DNA of 64,000 nt, from the NCBI GenBank assembly GCA_020845705.1, contig JADLFH010000046.1, forward strand, positions 1 through 64,000. Reading direction: 5' to 3'. The stretch comes from Microthrixaceae bacterium. GTDB lineage: Bacteria > Actinomycetota > Acidimicrobiia > Acidimicrobiales > Microtrichaceae. Every line of letters starts with the position of its first letter. Position 1 is the first letter of the stretch. The position numbers and the translations under genes are program-made. Positions 41,961 to 51,700 of this stretch are shown in pieces. The notes below the pieces were generated by a model. That model saw nothing but the letters and a program-made list of their open reading frames with translations. It searched no databases and had not been told where the DNA came from.

Positions 41961-42899
41961 GTGGCGAGCAAGCGTGTGGAACGTGACGAGGAAGACCTCG
42001 TCCGCCTGTACCTGAGCGACATCGGGAAATACCCGCTCCTGACGAAGGACGACGAGGTGCGCCTTGCGCAGGTGATCGAGGCGGGAGTGGCCGCAAGAGC
42101 CGAGCTCGAGGAGCACGGCTCGGCGGTCAAGCCGGCGAGGAAGCGGGAACTGCGACGTGTGATCCGCCACGGCCAGGAAGCCGAACGCACCTTCGTGCAG
42201 TCGAATCTTCGGTTGGTCGTGTCGATAGCGAAGAAGTACCAGGCGTCGGGCCTGCCGCTGTTGGATCTGGTGCAGGAGGGCAACCTGGGGCTCATCCACG
42301 CGGTGGAGAAGTTCGATTGGCGCAAGGGCTTCAAGTTCTCCACCTACGCCACCTGGTGGATCCGCCAGGCCATCACCCGTGGCATCGCGAACACCGGCCG
42401 CACCATTCGTCTCCCGGTTCATGCGGGCGACACGCTGGCCCGGCTCCAGAAGGCGAGGGCACGACTGGAACTGAAGCTGGGCCGGCCGCCGAAGATCTCG
42501 GAGTTGGCCCAAGAGGTCGAGCTCTCCGAGGACAAGGTGAACGAGGCTCTGCGATTCGCGGCGGAACCGCTGTCGCTATCGGAGCCCTTGCGTGAGGACG
42601 GAGACGCGGAGCTGGGCGACATCGTGGAGGACCGCGGTGCGGAGTCCCCCTTCGAGATGGCTGCGCTGGCGATGTTGCCCGACCAGATCGCACGTCTGCT
42701 CGAGCCGCTCGACTCGCGGGAGCGGGAGATCCTGAGACTCCGCTTCGGGCTCGACCGCGGCGAACCGCGCACGCTGGAAGAGGTGGGCGAGCACTTCCAC
42801 CTCACGCGGGAGCGAATCCGCCAGATCGAGGCTCGGGCCATGTCGAAGCTCCGGCATCCGAGCTCCGACACCGGCGCAAAGGACCTGCTCGTCGTGTAA
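41961..42899 (+). CDS. RNA polymerase sigma-70 factor, group 2-like
   Basis: A 312-residue sigma factor. Region 1.2 is DLVRLYLSDIGKYPLLTKDDEVRL; region 2 holds QSNLRLVVSIAKKYQASGLPLLDLVQEGNLGLIHAVEKFDW and the -10 reading FSTYATWWIRQAITRGIAN; region 3 follows; region 4 is LDSREREILRLRFGL ... LEEVGEHFHLTRERIRQIEARAMSKLRHP. It lacks the long N-terminal region 1.1 of primary factors in actinobacteria and so resembles group 2 (SigB/HrdB-paralog) proteins. The GTG at 41961 has AGGGG upstream; a TTG at 41943 would add six residues. Confidence 0.92.
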   Translation: MASKRVERDEEDLVRLYLSDIGKYPLLTKDDEVRLAQVIEAGVAARAELEEHGSAVKPARKRELRRVIRHGQEAERTFVQSNLRLVVSIAKKYQASGLPLLDLVQEGNLGLIHAVEKFDWRKGFKFSTYATWWIRQAITRGIANTGRTIRLPVHAGDTLARLQKARARLELKLGRPPKISELAQEVELSEDKVNEALRFAAEPLSLSEPLREDGDAELGDIVEDRGAESPFEMAALAMLPDQIARLLEPLDSREREILRLRFGLDRGEPRTLEEVGEHFHLTRERIRQIEARAMSKLRHPSSDTGAKDLLVV

Positions 42900-42937
42900 G
42901 CCCGCATTCGCCGCGACGCGTTCAGCGGTGGCCTGCC

Positions 42938-42943
42938 TAGACT
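42938..42943 (+). promoter_or_regulatory. -10 hexamer TAGACT, leaderless promoter of a 24-residue peptide gene
   Basis: TAGACT is followed by 6 nt and the ATG at 42950. No -35 match is obvious. Confidence 0.5.
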
Positions 42944-42949
42944 GCGGAG

Positions 42950-43024
42950 ATGGCGAAGAAGCTGATCCTGCTGGCAGTCCTTGCGGCCCTGGTGGCCCTC
43001 GGCGTTAAGAAGGCCAAGGGCTGA
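42950..43024 (+). CDS. 24-residue hydrophobic basic peptide
   Basis: A tiny gene between the sigma factor gene and a strong terminator. The peptide has Lys-Lys near the start, a core of 15 hydrophobic residues (LILLAVLAALVALGV) and a KKAKG end, so it would cross or insert into the membrane. It has its own leaderless -10 and its own terminator 24 nt after the stop, which make it a complete transcription unit of about 140 nt. It resembles other very small actinobacterial membrane peptides (DLW-39-like), though it lacks the DLW ending. Confidence 0.6.
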   Translation: MAKKLILLAVLAALVALGVKKAKG

Positions 43025-43047
43025 TCCCGCATCATCCCTGACAATCA

Positions 43048-43090
43048 CTATCGGGGGCCTTGACGAGCGTCAAGGCCCCCGATAGCTTTT
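43048..43090 (+). terminator. Strong Rho-independent terminator
   Basis: Perfect 18-bp arms (43048-43065 and 43068-43085) with GGGGGCC/GGCCCCC cores are followed by CTTTT. It is by far the strongest hairpin seen in the window. It insulates the tad locus that starts at 43137 from the sigma factor and the small peptide gene. Confidence 0.9.
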
Positions 43091-43136
43091 CAGCACCTTC
43101 CCTCCTTGATGAACATCCCATCACGGAGGGGTTCCA

Positions 43137-43796
43137 TTGCTCATCGCACTTTGGTCGGTCAAGGGCGGCTCGGGCGTCACTGCCGTTTCCATCGGCATCG
43201 CCGCCCGTCGGGCAGGCAAGGGAGAACAGGTTCTGCTGGTCGATCTCGGCGGCGATCTGCCCGCTGCGCTCGGATCGGCAGATCCCACCGTCGGTGTTCG
43301 GGACTGGCTCCGATCCGAGGCCGAGCCGTCGGCGCTACGTCGGATCGAGGTTGCAACACCCTCAGCGGCGCTGAGTCTGCTGCCTGTGGGCCGCGGCTCG
43401 GTCGACTTCGAGCAGCGGCGGTGTGAGCTGTTCGCTGCGGCCTTGTCGGCCGACACCCGCACAGTGGTCGTCGACATAGGAACGCTCGGCACCGATCCGC
43501 AACTGGATCGACTCCGGACCGCCGTCATCGACAGCGCCACGCGCTCGGTCCTCGTGACACGACCCTGCTACCTGGCGCTGCGTCGAGTGGTTGGCCGGGG
43601 GATTTCGCCCGACGGTGTCGTATTGGTCCGCGAGGTGGGAAGGGCACTCGATGCCTCCGATGTCGAGCGACTGGTGGGCGCACCGGTGATCGCGCAGGTC
43701 GATGTCGATCCTGCCGTCGCCCGCATGGTCGACTCGGGGCTGCTCGTCCATCGTGCGCCCCGCAGCTTCACCAAGCCGCTGGGCAGGGTCGCGTGA
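43137..43796 (+). CDS. CpaE/TadZ-like ParA-family protein of the tad locus
   Basis: A 219-residue SIMIBI-type protein. IALWSVKGGSGVTAVSIGIA is a deviant Walker A motif with the signature Lys present but with the usual GKT Lys replaced by Val, a degeneration known from TadZ/CpaE proteins that localise the pilus machinery. VLLVDLGGDLPAALG and VVVDIGTLGTDP are the other motif positions. The TTG at 43137 has GGAGG 8 nt upstream. The next gene starts 4 nt before its stop codon, so translation is coupled into tadA. It is the first gene of the locus. Confidence 0.85.
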   Translation: MLIALWSVKGGSGVTAVSIGIAARRAGKGEQVLLVDLGGDLPAALGSADPTVGVRDWLRSEAEPSALRRIEVATPSAALSLLPVGRGSVDFEQRRCELFAAALSADTRTVVVDIGTLGTDPQLDRLRTAVIDSATRSVLVTRPCYLALRRVVGRGISPDGVVLVREVGRALDASDVERLVGAPVIAQVDVDPAVARMVDSGLLVHRAPRSFTKPLGRVA

Positions 43797-44902
43797 GCGG
43801 CACGCTGGGCGAGATCGAACGGCGCGTTGCCCGCAGCTTCGCCGAAGGTCCGGTTGACCCGAGCGACATGCAGGCGGCCATCGAAGCACTGGTCGCGCGG
43901 GAGGCCCCGGTGCTCGCCGAGGACGACACGGCATCACTTGTCAGGCGCGTCCGGGCACGGGTGAGCGGCCTGGGTCCACTCGAACCGCTGGCGGCCGACC
44001 CCCGTGTCACCGACATCCACCTCAACGGGCCCGGACCGGTTTGGGTCGAAGCCGAGGGCCGACTCCGCCCGACATCCGTCGAGGTGACCGCGGCGGACCT
44101 CGAGCTGATCGTGGAACGCGTTCTGGGGCCAGTGGGGCTTCGGCTCGATCGCACCAACGCGATCGTCGATGCCCGCCTGGCCGACGGGTCGCGCGTGTGC
44201 GTGGTTGGTGAGCCGCTCGCTCTGCGGGCACCGGTGGTGTCGATACGACGGTTCCGTCCGTCGAGGATCGGCCTCGACGAGTTCGCCGGAGAAGTGGCCC
44301 CACTTCTTCGCGACCTCGTGGACAGGAAGCTCAACGTCGTGGTCTACGGCCCGACTGGCGCCGGCAAGACCACCCTGTTGGGGGCCCTCTGCGGGGAGGT
44401 GAATCACGGAGAGCGACTGGTGATCATCGAGGACACCGCGGAGATTCGCGTGGACGCGCCGGCGGTCGTTCATCTCGAAGCCCGTTGTGCCAACGCGGAG
44501 GGCGCGGGTGCGGTGTCGATCCGCCAACTCGTGCGTGCCGCTCTGCGCCTTCGGCCCGACCGCCTCGTAATCGGCGAGGTGCGCGGTGCGGAGGCTCTCG
44601 ACATGGTGTGGGCGCTCGCCTCCGGCCACGACGGCTCGATGTCCACCTGCCACGCGAGCAGCGCGCTGGAAGCACTCGTACGCATAGAGACCTTCGCTCT
44701 GATGGCGGGTGAGTCACTGCCCTTGGAGTCGGTCCGGCTCCAGGTGCACGCCGCGGTGGACGTGTTGGTGGGGGTGCGTCGTCTCGCCGACGGCCGGCGG
44801 TGCGTAAGGGAGGTGTCCGAGGTGGAGCGCGGCACCGAGCTGGGTCTGAGACCGCTGGTGCTCGACGGGCGAGTAGTGGCGAAGCCGAGCCGGTCAAGAT
44901 GA
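43793..44902 (+). CDS. tadA: TadA/CpaF secretion ATPase
   Basis: A 369-residue hexameric ATPase that drives assembly of Flp-type pili. The N-terminal part ends in LADPRVTDIHLNGP; the motor has Walker A VYGPTGAGKTTLL (about residue 185), LVIIEDTAEIRV (Asp box), RLRPDRLVIGEVRGAEALDMVWALASGHDGSMSTCHA (Walker B and His box) and a basic C-terminus. The GTG start overlaps the tadZ-like gene. It is shorter than mycobacterial Rv3659c by memory but complete in motifs. Confidence 0.94.
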   Translation: MSGTLGEIERRVARSFAEGPVDPSDMQAAIEALVAREAPVLAEDDTASLVRRVRARVSGLGPLEPLAADPRVTDIHLNGPGPVWVEAEGRLRPTSVEVTAADLELIVERVLGPVGLRLDRTNAIVDARLADGSRVCVVGEPLALRAPVVSIRRFRPSRIGLDEFAGEVAPLLRDLVDRKLNVVVYGPTGAGKTTLLGALCGEVNHGERLVIIEDTAEIRVDAPAVVHLEARCANAEGAGAVSIRQLVRAALRLRPDRLVIGEVRGAEALDMVWALASGHDGSMSTCHASSALEALVRIETFALMAGESLPLESVRLQVHAAVDVLVGVRRLADGRRCVREVSEVERGTELGLRPLVLDGRVVAKPSRSR

Positions 44903-45648
44903 TGTCGCCATTGGCCGGTGCCGTGATCTCGGCAACGGGCGTCGCTGTGGGCTGGGCCGCTCTGGGTTGTTCGTTGAGCGGGTTCCCCGGCAGGAGGGTT
45001 CGTCGCCGGCTCGGGCGGGCAGGCGGTAGTTGGGCAAGAGTCGGCGAGCAGGTATTGGCCCGGAGCTCTCGGTGGGCGCTGTGGCAGAGGTGGGAGGAAC
45101 ACAGGCGCGGTCGACGACGCCTCGATCATCTGCCGGAGCTGGTGGGTGCGATCGAGCGTTCGTTGAGTGCCGGAGCATCGCTTCGTCAGGCGTTGGAGAC
45201 GGCAGGTGTCGTCGTCGGCGGAGTCCTGGAGCAGGAGCTGGGGCTGCTTGCCCGCCGCGTCGACGCGGGTGTTCCCTTTCCGGATGCTCTGCGCCGGTGG
45301 GCTTCGGAATCACGCAGCGAAGAGGTGGGCCTGCTTGCCGTCGCGTGTGAGTTGGGCGCCGAGCTCGGTCGGGGCACCGCGGCGGCGCTCGGGGGTGTTG
45401 CCGCGACCTTGGCGCATCGCCGCGATGTTGGAGCGGAGGCCCACGCGGCCGCTGCCCAGGCCCGAGCGTCGGCGCTGCTGTTGAGCGCCCTGCCCGTCGC
45501 GTTCGCGGCAGGACTGGCACTCGTCGACCGACGCAGCTTCACGACCCTCGTCCTCACACCGGTCGGGTGGTCGTGTCTGCTCGTTGCGGCGGTGCTCGAC
45601 AGCCTCGGGATGTTGTGGATGCGCCGACAGATAAGGGCCGCATCGTGA
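44899..45648 (+). CDS. tadB: TadB-like inner membrane platform protein
   Basis: A 249-residue membrane protein with the T2SSF domain of pilus platforms: LDHLPELVGAIERSLSAGASLRQALETAG, GVPFPDALRRWASESRSEEVGLLAVA and ELGRGTAAALGGVAATL. Hydrophobic segments lie at about 2-24, 195-212 and 220-240. The ATG overlaps the tadA stop as ATGATG. With the next gene it forms the platform through which pilin is added. Confidence 0.86.
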   Translation: MMSPLAGAVISATGVAVGWAALGCSLSGFPGRRVRRRLGRAGGSWARVGEQVLARSSRWALWQRWEEHRRGRRRLDHLPELVGAIERSLSAGASLRQALETAGVVVGGVLEQELGLLARRVDAGVPFPDALRRWASESRSEEVGLLAVACELGAELGRGTAAALGGVAATLAHRRDVGAEAHAAAAQARASALLLSALPVAFAAGLALVDRRSFTTLVLTPVGWSCLLVAAVLDSLGMLWMRRQIRAAS

Positions 45649-46400
45649 GACCGCTGCCGGTCGCCTTGGCGTTGGCTTGGACGGGATGGATCCTCGTCGG
45701 CGGGTGGCTGCACCGCCCCCTGCCCCGCCCGTGGATGCAGCCGACGTGCCCGGCCCAAACAGGTTGGGTCGAGCAACTCGGTGTCCGGGTGCAGCTGCGA
45801 GCCGGAGTCGTGGCCGAGCTCGCGCCCCTCAGCGTGGGGTTGCTCACGATGTTCGCGGTGACGATGGTCGTCTTCTCCCCGGCGCTTTCCGTATCGATCG
45901 TGATCGGAACCGCGATCGTGTCCCGCTGGCAGTCGATCGCGAGGCGCCGACGGTTGAAGCTCCGGATGGCGGAGCAGGTTCCACAGCTGTTGGATCTCCT
46001 CCGTTTGTGTCTCGACGCCGGACTCAGCAGTCGATCCGCGATCTCCCGCCTGGCGACGCTGGTGCCCGATCCCCTCGGTGCGTGGTGTCGCAGCGTCTCG
46101 ACCCGCAGCGACCGTGGTGCGCCATTGCGCGATGCGCTCGTGGCCGCCACCGGAAAAGGCCATCCGATGGAGCTCGTGGCACGGACGCTTGCCTCATCCG
46201 AGACGTCGGGCGTCGCGGTCGGCCCCGCCGTCGAGGAGCTCTCGGCCCACGCTCGGGCAGCCGTCGGTCGACTCTCGATGGAGCGGGTCCGGCGCCTCCC
46301 GGTCCAGATGCTGCTGCCGCTCGTCTTCTGCACCCTGCCGGCCTTCATCCTCGTCGCGGTGGTGCCTATGGCCGTCACCCAGTTGCGTGGACTGCTGTGA
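45645..46400 (+). CDS. tadC: TadC-like inner membrane platform protein
   Basis: A 251-residue membrane protein, the second T2SSF partner. AEQVPQLLDLLRLCLDAGLSSRSAISRLATLVPDP and GAPLRDALVAATGKGHPMELVARTLASSETSGVAVGPAVEELS match the family, and it ends with a helix pair (RLPVQMLLPLVFCTLPAFILVAVVPM). The GTG at 45645 overlaps the tadB stop as GTGA; the longer frame to 45567 is not used. The N-terminus has a hydrophobic segment (about 4-22) and another at about 63-85. Confidence 0.86.
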   Translation: MRPLPVALALAWTGWILVGGWLHRPLPRPWMQPTCPAQTGWVEQLGVRVQLRAGVVAELAPLSVGLLTMFAVTMVVFSPALSVSIVIGTAIVSRWQSIARRRRLKLRMAEQVPQLLDLLRLCLDAGLSSRSAISRLATLVPDPLGAWCRSVSTRSDRGAPLRDALVAATGKGHPMELVARTLASSETSGVAVGPAVEELSAHARAAVGRLSMERVRRLPVQMLLPLVFCTLPAFILVAVVPMAVTQLRGLL

Positions 46401-46462
46401 CGCTCGCCCGTCGAACCACTCGACCCTTCCCCCTCCACAAGCCATCCATCAGGAGACCACCA

Positions 46463-46681
46463 ATGTCCACCTTGTTGCTGCGCGTGAGCGTCGGCCTTCA
46501 CGTCGCTGCGATGTGTCTGGCCGACCGAGCCCACGATGACGAGCGGGGCCAGTCCACCGCCGAGTACGCCCTCGTGCTCGCCGGCATCGCTGGGCTCGTT
46601 GCCCTCGTGTTCACCCAGACCGACGTGTTCCAGTCGATCTTCCGCAAGGCGGTCGATGTCGTGAACAAGGCGATCAAGTGA
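46463..46681 (+). CDS. DUF4244-type Flp pilin
   Basis: A 72-residue pilin subunit. The leader is long (about 29 residues) and ends with DDERGQSTAEYALVLAGIAGLVALVF, where cleavage after the Gly would leave Glu at position +5 as in Flp pilins, followed by the hydrophobic helix that packs the fibre. This actinobacterial pilin is usually called DUF4244. A GGAGAC ribosome binding site precedes the ATG, stronger than for the coupled genes around it, as expected for an abundant subunit. No prepilin peptidase gene is present in the locus. Confidence 0.9.
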   Translation: MSTLLLRVSVGLHVAAMCLADRAHDDERGQSTAEYALVLAGIAGLVALVFTQTDVFQSIFRKAVDVVNKAIK

Positions 46682-47034
46682 AACGGGAGCAGGGCCAGGC
46701 CACGGTGGAGCTGGCCCTGCTCCTCCCGTTCCTGGTCGGCCTCGTCCTCACCGTCGTCCAGGTCGGGCTGGTCCTGCGGGACCGTGTGGCGCTCACCCAT
46801 GTCACGAGGGTGGCGGCGCGTGCGGCGGCTGTCGATCCGTCCGAGGCGAACGTGTTGCGTGCTGCTGGGGGAGCAGGTCTCGACGCGAGGCGAGTGTCGG
46901 TCAGAGTCGCCAGGCGCGGGCGGCTCGTCTCGGTGGAGGTGAAGTACCGGTCCCCAACCGATGTACCGATGGTCGGGGTCGTCGTGGGCGATGTTGCCCT
47001 CTCCGAGCGTCTCGTGGCGTTCGTCGAGGAGTGA
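46678..47034 (+). CDS. TadE-like pseudopilin
   Basis: A 118-residue TadE-family protein. EQGQATVELALLLPFLVGLVLTVVQVG is a class III-like leader and helix with Glu at +5 of the mature form, and the rest is a small beta-rich domain (RRVSVRVARRGRLVSVEVKY). The GTG start overlaps the pilin stop codon. It is the last structural gene of the locus; a TadF or TadG partner is absent from this operon. Confidence 0.85.
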   Translation: MKREQGQATVELALLLPFLVGLVLTVVQVGLVLRDRVALTHVTRVAARAAAVDPSEANVLRAAGGAGLDARRVSVRVARRGRLVSVEVKYRSPTDVPMVGVVVGDVALSERLVAFVEE

Positions 47035-47043
47035 CCTTCTGGC

Positions 47044-47049
47044 TACGGT
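47044..47049 (+). promoter_or_regulatory. -10 hexamer TACGGT, leaderless promoter of the STAS gene
   Basis: TACGGT is followed by 6 nt and the GTG at 47056. It suggests that the STAS gene has its own promoter just after the tadE-like gene. Confidence 0.45.
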
Positions 47050-47055
47050 CAATAC

Positions 47056-47370
47056 GTGCTGTTCGCCTCTGCCACGAACCGGAACCATGGATGGGTGGTC
47101 CTGTCGATCACGGGAGACTGCGACCTGGCGAGTGCGCCGACGATGCGACGGGAACTACTCGCTGCATCGGAAGGGGCGGAGCGACTGGCGGTGGATCTTC
47201 GGGGTGTGTCGTTCATCGACTCGGTTGGCCTGGGCCTGCTCATCGGCGTGGCGCGCAAGGTGGGAGAGCTGGTGTTGGTAGCCGGCATCGACGACCCGGC
47301 GCGGCGTGTGTTGGAGACATCGCGAGTCGATCGGATCCTCGACGTGCGTGGAGAGCTGCCTCAGGCGTGA
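47056..47370 (+). CDS. STAS domain protein (anti-sigma factor antagonist)
   Basis: A 104-residue STAS protein of the SpoIIAA type: [24 protein letters not shown], then [26 protein letters not shown]. The serine in IDSVGLG is the likely phosphorylation site. It sits at the end of the tad locus and may link the pilus to a partner-switch pathway, but has its own -10. Its last 10 nt overlap the convergent acyl-CoA dehydrogenase gene. The partner kinase is not in the window. Confidence 0.88.
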   Translation: MLFASATNRNHGWVVLSITGDCDLASAPTMRRELLAASEGAERLAVDLRGVSFIDSVGLGLLIGVARKVGELVLVAGIDDPARRVLETSRVDRILDVRGELPQA

Positions 47371-48569
47371 CGGCCCAGCTCGGTGCGGGCAACCTGGCGC
47401 CGGTGTACTTCGTCCGGACCGTCGGCGAATCGCAGGGTTCGTAGTCCGGCGTACATCCGGGCGAGGGGGAAGTCCTCGCTGACCCCGCCCCCCCCGTGCG
47501 CCTGGATGGCACGGTCCACGACCCTGAGCGCGACGTTGGGTGCCACCACCTTGATCGCGGAGATCTCGATAGCGGCGCCCTTGTTGCCGACCGTGTCCAT
47601 CAACCACGCCGCCTTCAGGGTGAGCAGACGCGCCTGTTCGATCTCCATACGCGAGTCCGCGATCCACTCCCGGATCACGCCCTGCTCGGCGAGGGGCCGG
47701 CCGAAAGCGACCCGGCTGGTCACCCGCCGGCACATCAGGTCCAGCGCACGTTCGGCTACGCCGATGCAGCGCATGCAGTGGTGGATGCGGCCTGGACCGA
47801 GTCGGGCCTGAGCTATGGCGAAGCCCATGCCCTCCTCGGCGATGAGGTTCTCGGCAGGAACCCGGCAGTCCTCGAAGCGGAGCTCGACGTGACCCTCACG
47901 GTCCTGGTAGCCGAACACGGGGAGGTCCCGCACGATCGTGAGCCCAGGCGTGTCACGGGGCACCAGGATCATCGACTGCTGCACGTAGCGGTGGGCGGAT
48001 GGGTCGGTCTTGCCCATCACGATGAAGATCTTGCAGCGCTGCGAAGCGGCGCCCGAGATCCACCACTTCCGGCCGTTGAGCACGTAGTGGTCGCCGTCGC
48101 GGCGGATCTCGAGCTGGATGTTGGTGGCGTCGGAGCTGGCGACATCGGGCTCGGTCATGGCGAAGGCCGAGCGGATCTCGCCCTCGAGCAGCGGCTGGAG
48201 CCACTGCTCCTTCTGCGCGTCGGTGCCGAACATGGTCAGCACCTCCATGTTGCCGGTGTCGGGCGCCGAGCAGTTCATGGCCTCCGGCGCCAGGTGGCCC
48301 GACCAGCCGCTCAGCTCGGCCAGCGGTGCGTATTCGAGGTTCGACAGGCCGTCGGTCCACTTCGTCTTGTGCGGAAGGAACAGGTTCCACAGACCCCGCG
48401 CCCGCGCCTCGGCCTTGAGGTCCTCGATGATCTGCGGGTGGCCGTGGGGGTCGCCGAGTGCATCCATCTGGCTCTCGTAGGCGTCTTCGGCAGGGAAGAC
48501 CTTCTCGTCGAGGAAGCCCTGAAGGCGTTCACGCAGATCCTGTGAGGTCGGGCTGAGTTCGAAGTCCAC
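47361..48569 (-). CDS. Acyl-CoA dehydrogenase
   Basis: A 402-residue FAD enzyme of beta-oxidation or branched-chain catabolism. It reads [10 protein letters not shown]-like start ([14 protein letters not shown]), [16 protein letters not shown] (FAD loop), [71 protein letters not shown] and [43 protein letters not shown]. The catalytic base is probably in the final DGPDEVH segment, as in the ACAD10/11-like group. The GTG at 48569 has GGAG upstream; the very long open frame beyond it (to 50690) lies across the divergent cyclase gene and is an artefact. Confidence 0.94.
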   Translation of the reverse strand: MDFELSPTSQDLRERLQGFLDEKVFPAEDAYESQMDALGDPHGHPQIIEDLKAEARARGLWNLFLPHKTKWTDGLSNLEYAPLAELSGWSGHLAPEAMNCSAPDTGNMEVLTMFGTDAQKEQWLQPLLEGEIRSAFAMTEPDVASSDATNIQLEIRRDGDHYVLNGRKWWISGAASQRCKIFIVMGKTDPSAHRYVQQSMILVPRDTPGLTIVRDLPVFGYQDREGHVELRFEDCRVPAENLIAEEGMGFAIAQARLGPGRIHHCMRCIGVAERALDLMCRRVTSRVAFGRPLAEQGVIREWIADSRMEIEQARLLTLKAAWLMDTVGNKGAAIEISAIKVVAPNVALRVVDRAIQAHGGGGVSEDFPLARMYAGLRTLRFADGPDEVHRRQVARTELGRHA

Positions 48570-48713
48570 GTCGTTGCTCCGGGTCTCGTCGTCGCGTCGG
48601 GTCACGGTAGTGGTCGGCGACCCGCGCTCGTCGTTGGGGCTGGATGAGCGGATGTGGGAGGGTGTCGAGGTGGCTTTGTCGACATCGGCGCCGCTGGTTC
48701 GGCGGCGCAGGTG

Positions 48714-51700
48714 ATGGCGTCGAACCCAGAGGTGGCAGCGCGGTTGTTGCCGTTCGTGGCGCGGACGGCGGCTGCGGCATGTGGCGAAGGGCGAGGTTCG
48801 TGCACCCTTGCAGGGGCATCGCTCGTGTTCGCCGACATATCGGGGTTCACCCGGCTGAGTGAGCGGCTGGCGGGTCTCGGTCGGGAAGGCACCGAGGGCG
48901 TCAAGGACGCGATCAACGCCGTGTTCGGCGAGCTGATCCCGGTGGTCCGCGCCGGCGGCGGTGATGTTCTGAAGTTCGGCGGCGATGCCCTGCTGATAGT
49001 CGTGCCCGACGACGATCAGGCACGTCGCGGTGTAGGTCTCGCTGCGGAGATGCAGCGCGCGATCCGCCGTTGCGGGCGGATCGAGACGCCGGACGGCGTC
49101 GTGCGGCTCAGGATGTCGGTCGGAGTCGAGCACGGCGATGTCGATGCGGTTTTGGTGGGGGAACGCCACCGTGACCTGATGGCCGTCTCGCCACTTGCCA
49201 GCTCGTTGTTTCGCGCCGAGTCGGTCGCCAGGCCGGGCGAGGTCTGTCTGGGTCCGGGGGCTGTCGGAGTTGTGCCCCATGCTTGGGTGCAACGCCTGGA
49301 GGACCGGGTCCGGGTTCGGATAGCGCGGGTGGGTCAAGCGGAGGCCGCCACATGCCCAGCGGACATCGACTATCCCGCGGAGCTGTTGGCACGGCTGGTT
49401 CCGCCGGAGCTGTCCGATGTGTTGGCGAGCACCGGTTTCGACCCCGAGCACCGGCCGATCGGAGTCGCGTTCGTTGTGCTGGGCGGAACCGACGAGCTTC
49501 ACCGGGCCACCGGCAGGGACGGACTCGCCGAGCGGCTTAGGGCGGTTAGCGGACTTGTCGAGTCGCATTGCGCCCAACAGGGGGTCTGCTGGCTCGAGAC
49601 CGATGTCGGCGCGGATGAGGCCCGCTGGGTGCTCGTCTCCGGTGTTCCGCGTGCGCGGGAAGATGCCGCCGACGCACTCGTCGCCACAGTCCAGGCGATC
49701 GTCGAGGCGTCCGATGTTCCACTTCGCGCCGGCGTGCACCACGGGCGTGTCTTCGTGGGTTCGGTCGGACACGCTTGGCGACGAACCCACAACGTGATGG
49801 GCGACGCCGTGAACGTGGCCGCCCGCCTCGCCTCGAAAGCGGTTCCCGGTACAGCGCTGGTGTCCCGGCATGCGCTGTCCCGACTTCGCGCCCCGGTGCC
49901 CACACTCGAGGTGGCGGAGTTGGCGCTGAAGGGGCGGCGGGCACACATGCAGGTCGCCGTGCTCGGCGATCCGATGTCGATTGGTGAAGTACCGGATCAA
50001 CTCGCCGTAGCGGCACCCACCACGTGGAGGGGCCGCGACGACGAGCTCGGCGCGCTGATGGCTGCTCTGGGCCATCCCGGTGTCGTCGAGCTGCACGGAG
50101 TGGCCGGCATCGGGAGGAGTCGGTTGCTCGCCGAGGCGCGAGCGCGTTCGGGAGCTCTCTGGTGGTCGGCGGCGGGAGTAGCGGCCAGGGTGCATGCGTC
50201 GTATCGGGCCCTCAACCCGCTGGCAACGCGGGAATGGGGAGTGGACCTGGGCGACGCTGGGCTCGTCGCCGGCGTCGATCCGGAGTTCCGTCGCACCGTG
50301 TTGCATCACCGTGTCGCGGACCGCGTCGCGGCCGTGGTCGAGGAATCCCGCGACGCTGCGCCGCCGGTGCTGGTGATCGACGACGCCCACTGGCTCGACG
50401 AACCCAGCTGGGCGCTGGTGGAGCACCTCGCCCGCGGCGCGGTCGATCTCGGTCTGGTGGTGCTCATCTCCCGTCGTGACGACCCGACCGACCCTGCGTG
50501 CGAGCGGGTCAGCGGGAGACTTGTCGACCTCGCCGCCGGCACCCGGTTGGAGTTGGGTCCTCTCGAAGCCGGGGCCGCCGAGGCCCTGGTGGTCGAGGTG
50601 ATGGAGGGGGTCGTCGATGACGCTTTGCTCGAGCATCTCTGTCGTCTCGGCGGGGGTGTGCCCCGCTTCCTCGTCGAGCTGGCCCGGCATGTGGAGCGTT
50701 CCCGGCTGGTCGGTGAGCTGCCCGACCTTCCCGACACCATCGAGGAGCTCGCCGGTGAACAGGTCGACGCGTTGGACCCCCGTTCGCGCCGGGTTCTGCG
50801 GCTGATCGCTGCTGCCGGCGACGGGGTTCCAGTCGGGCTGCTGCGCGACGCGTTCGGTGTGGAGTCACCTCAGATCGAGCCCCTCGGCGCGCTGGTGAGA
50901 CGAGTCGGGGGACGACTCTGGTTCGGCAGCGAACTGGTGCGCATCGTCGCCTACGAGGGTCTCGCCTTCAGCGATCGGCGCCTGGTGCACCGCGCGCTTG
51001 CCGCTGCAATCGAGGCGTTCCCTTCCCCCGACCCGTCGGTGCTCGCCGAACACTGGATCCGGGCCGGGGATCCTCCCAAGGTGTGGGAGTGGGCGCGGAT
51101 AGCGGCTCGCCGGTCAGCGGAGCGCGGCGCGATGGTCGACGCCGCGCACATGTGGCGGAGAGCCGTAGCCGCTGGGAAAGCCGTGGGGGCAGCGACGGGC
51201 GAGCGCTTCGAGGCGATGTTGGAGCTGGCGCGCGCGAGCGAACGGATCGGTGAGCCGGACGAGGCACTGGCAGCGCTGTCCTCGGCATCGAAGACCGCTG
51301 AGGAACCGACCGACCGGGTGACGGTGGGGCTTCGGCGTGCCCGAGTCCTGGAGCGATCCGGCCGTTACCCCGCAGCGCTCGCCGCTGTGACGCGGATAGC
51401 GAAATTCGCCGAGCTCAGCGGCGATCCGCTCCTGGCGACCCGTCTCGAGCTCATGCGGTCCCAGGTTCGCTACTTCCAGGGGCGTAGCCGCAGTTGCCTC
51501 ACCCTCGCCGAGGTGGCGATCGGGTCGTCTCGCCCTCTGGGGGCAGCAGCCGAGGAGGCGCAGGGCCATGTTCTGGCCGAGATGGCCTGTGAGTCGCTGG
51601 GGTTGTTTGAGCAACGTGCCCAGCACGACGTGGCGGCAGAGCGCCTCTTCACCGAGGTGGGTGACGACCTCGGCCTGGGCAACCTGCTGCTCAACCGGGG

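Noticed and set aside
48570-50690. Extension of the acyl-CoA dehydrogenase frame to 1109 residues
   Set aside because: The added part is antisense to the cyclase gene, has no family resemblance, and a GTG with ribosome binding site starts the enzyme at 48569.
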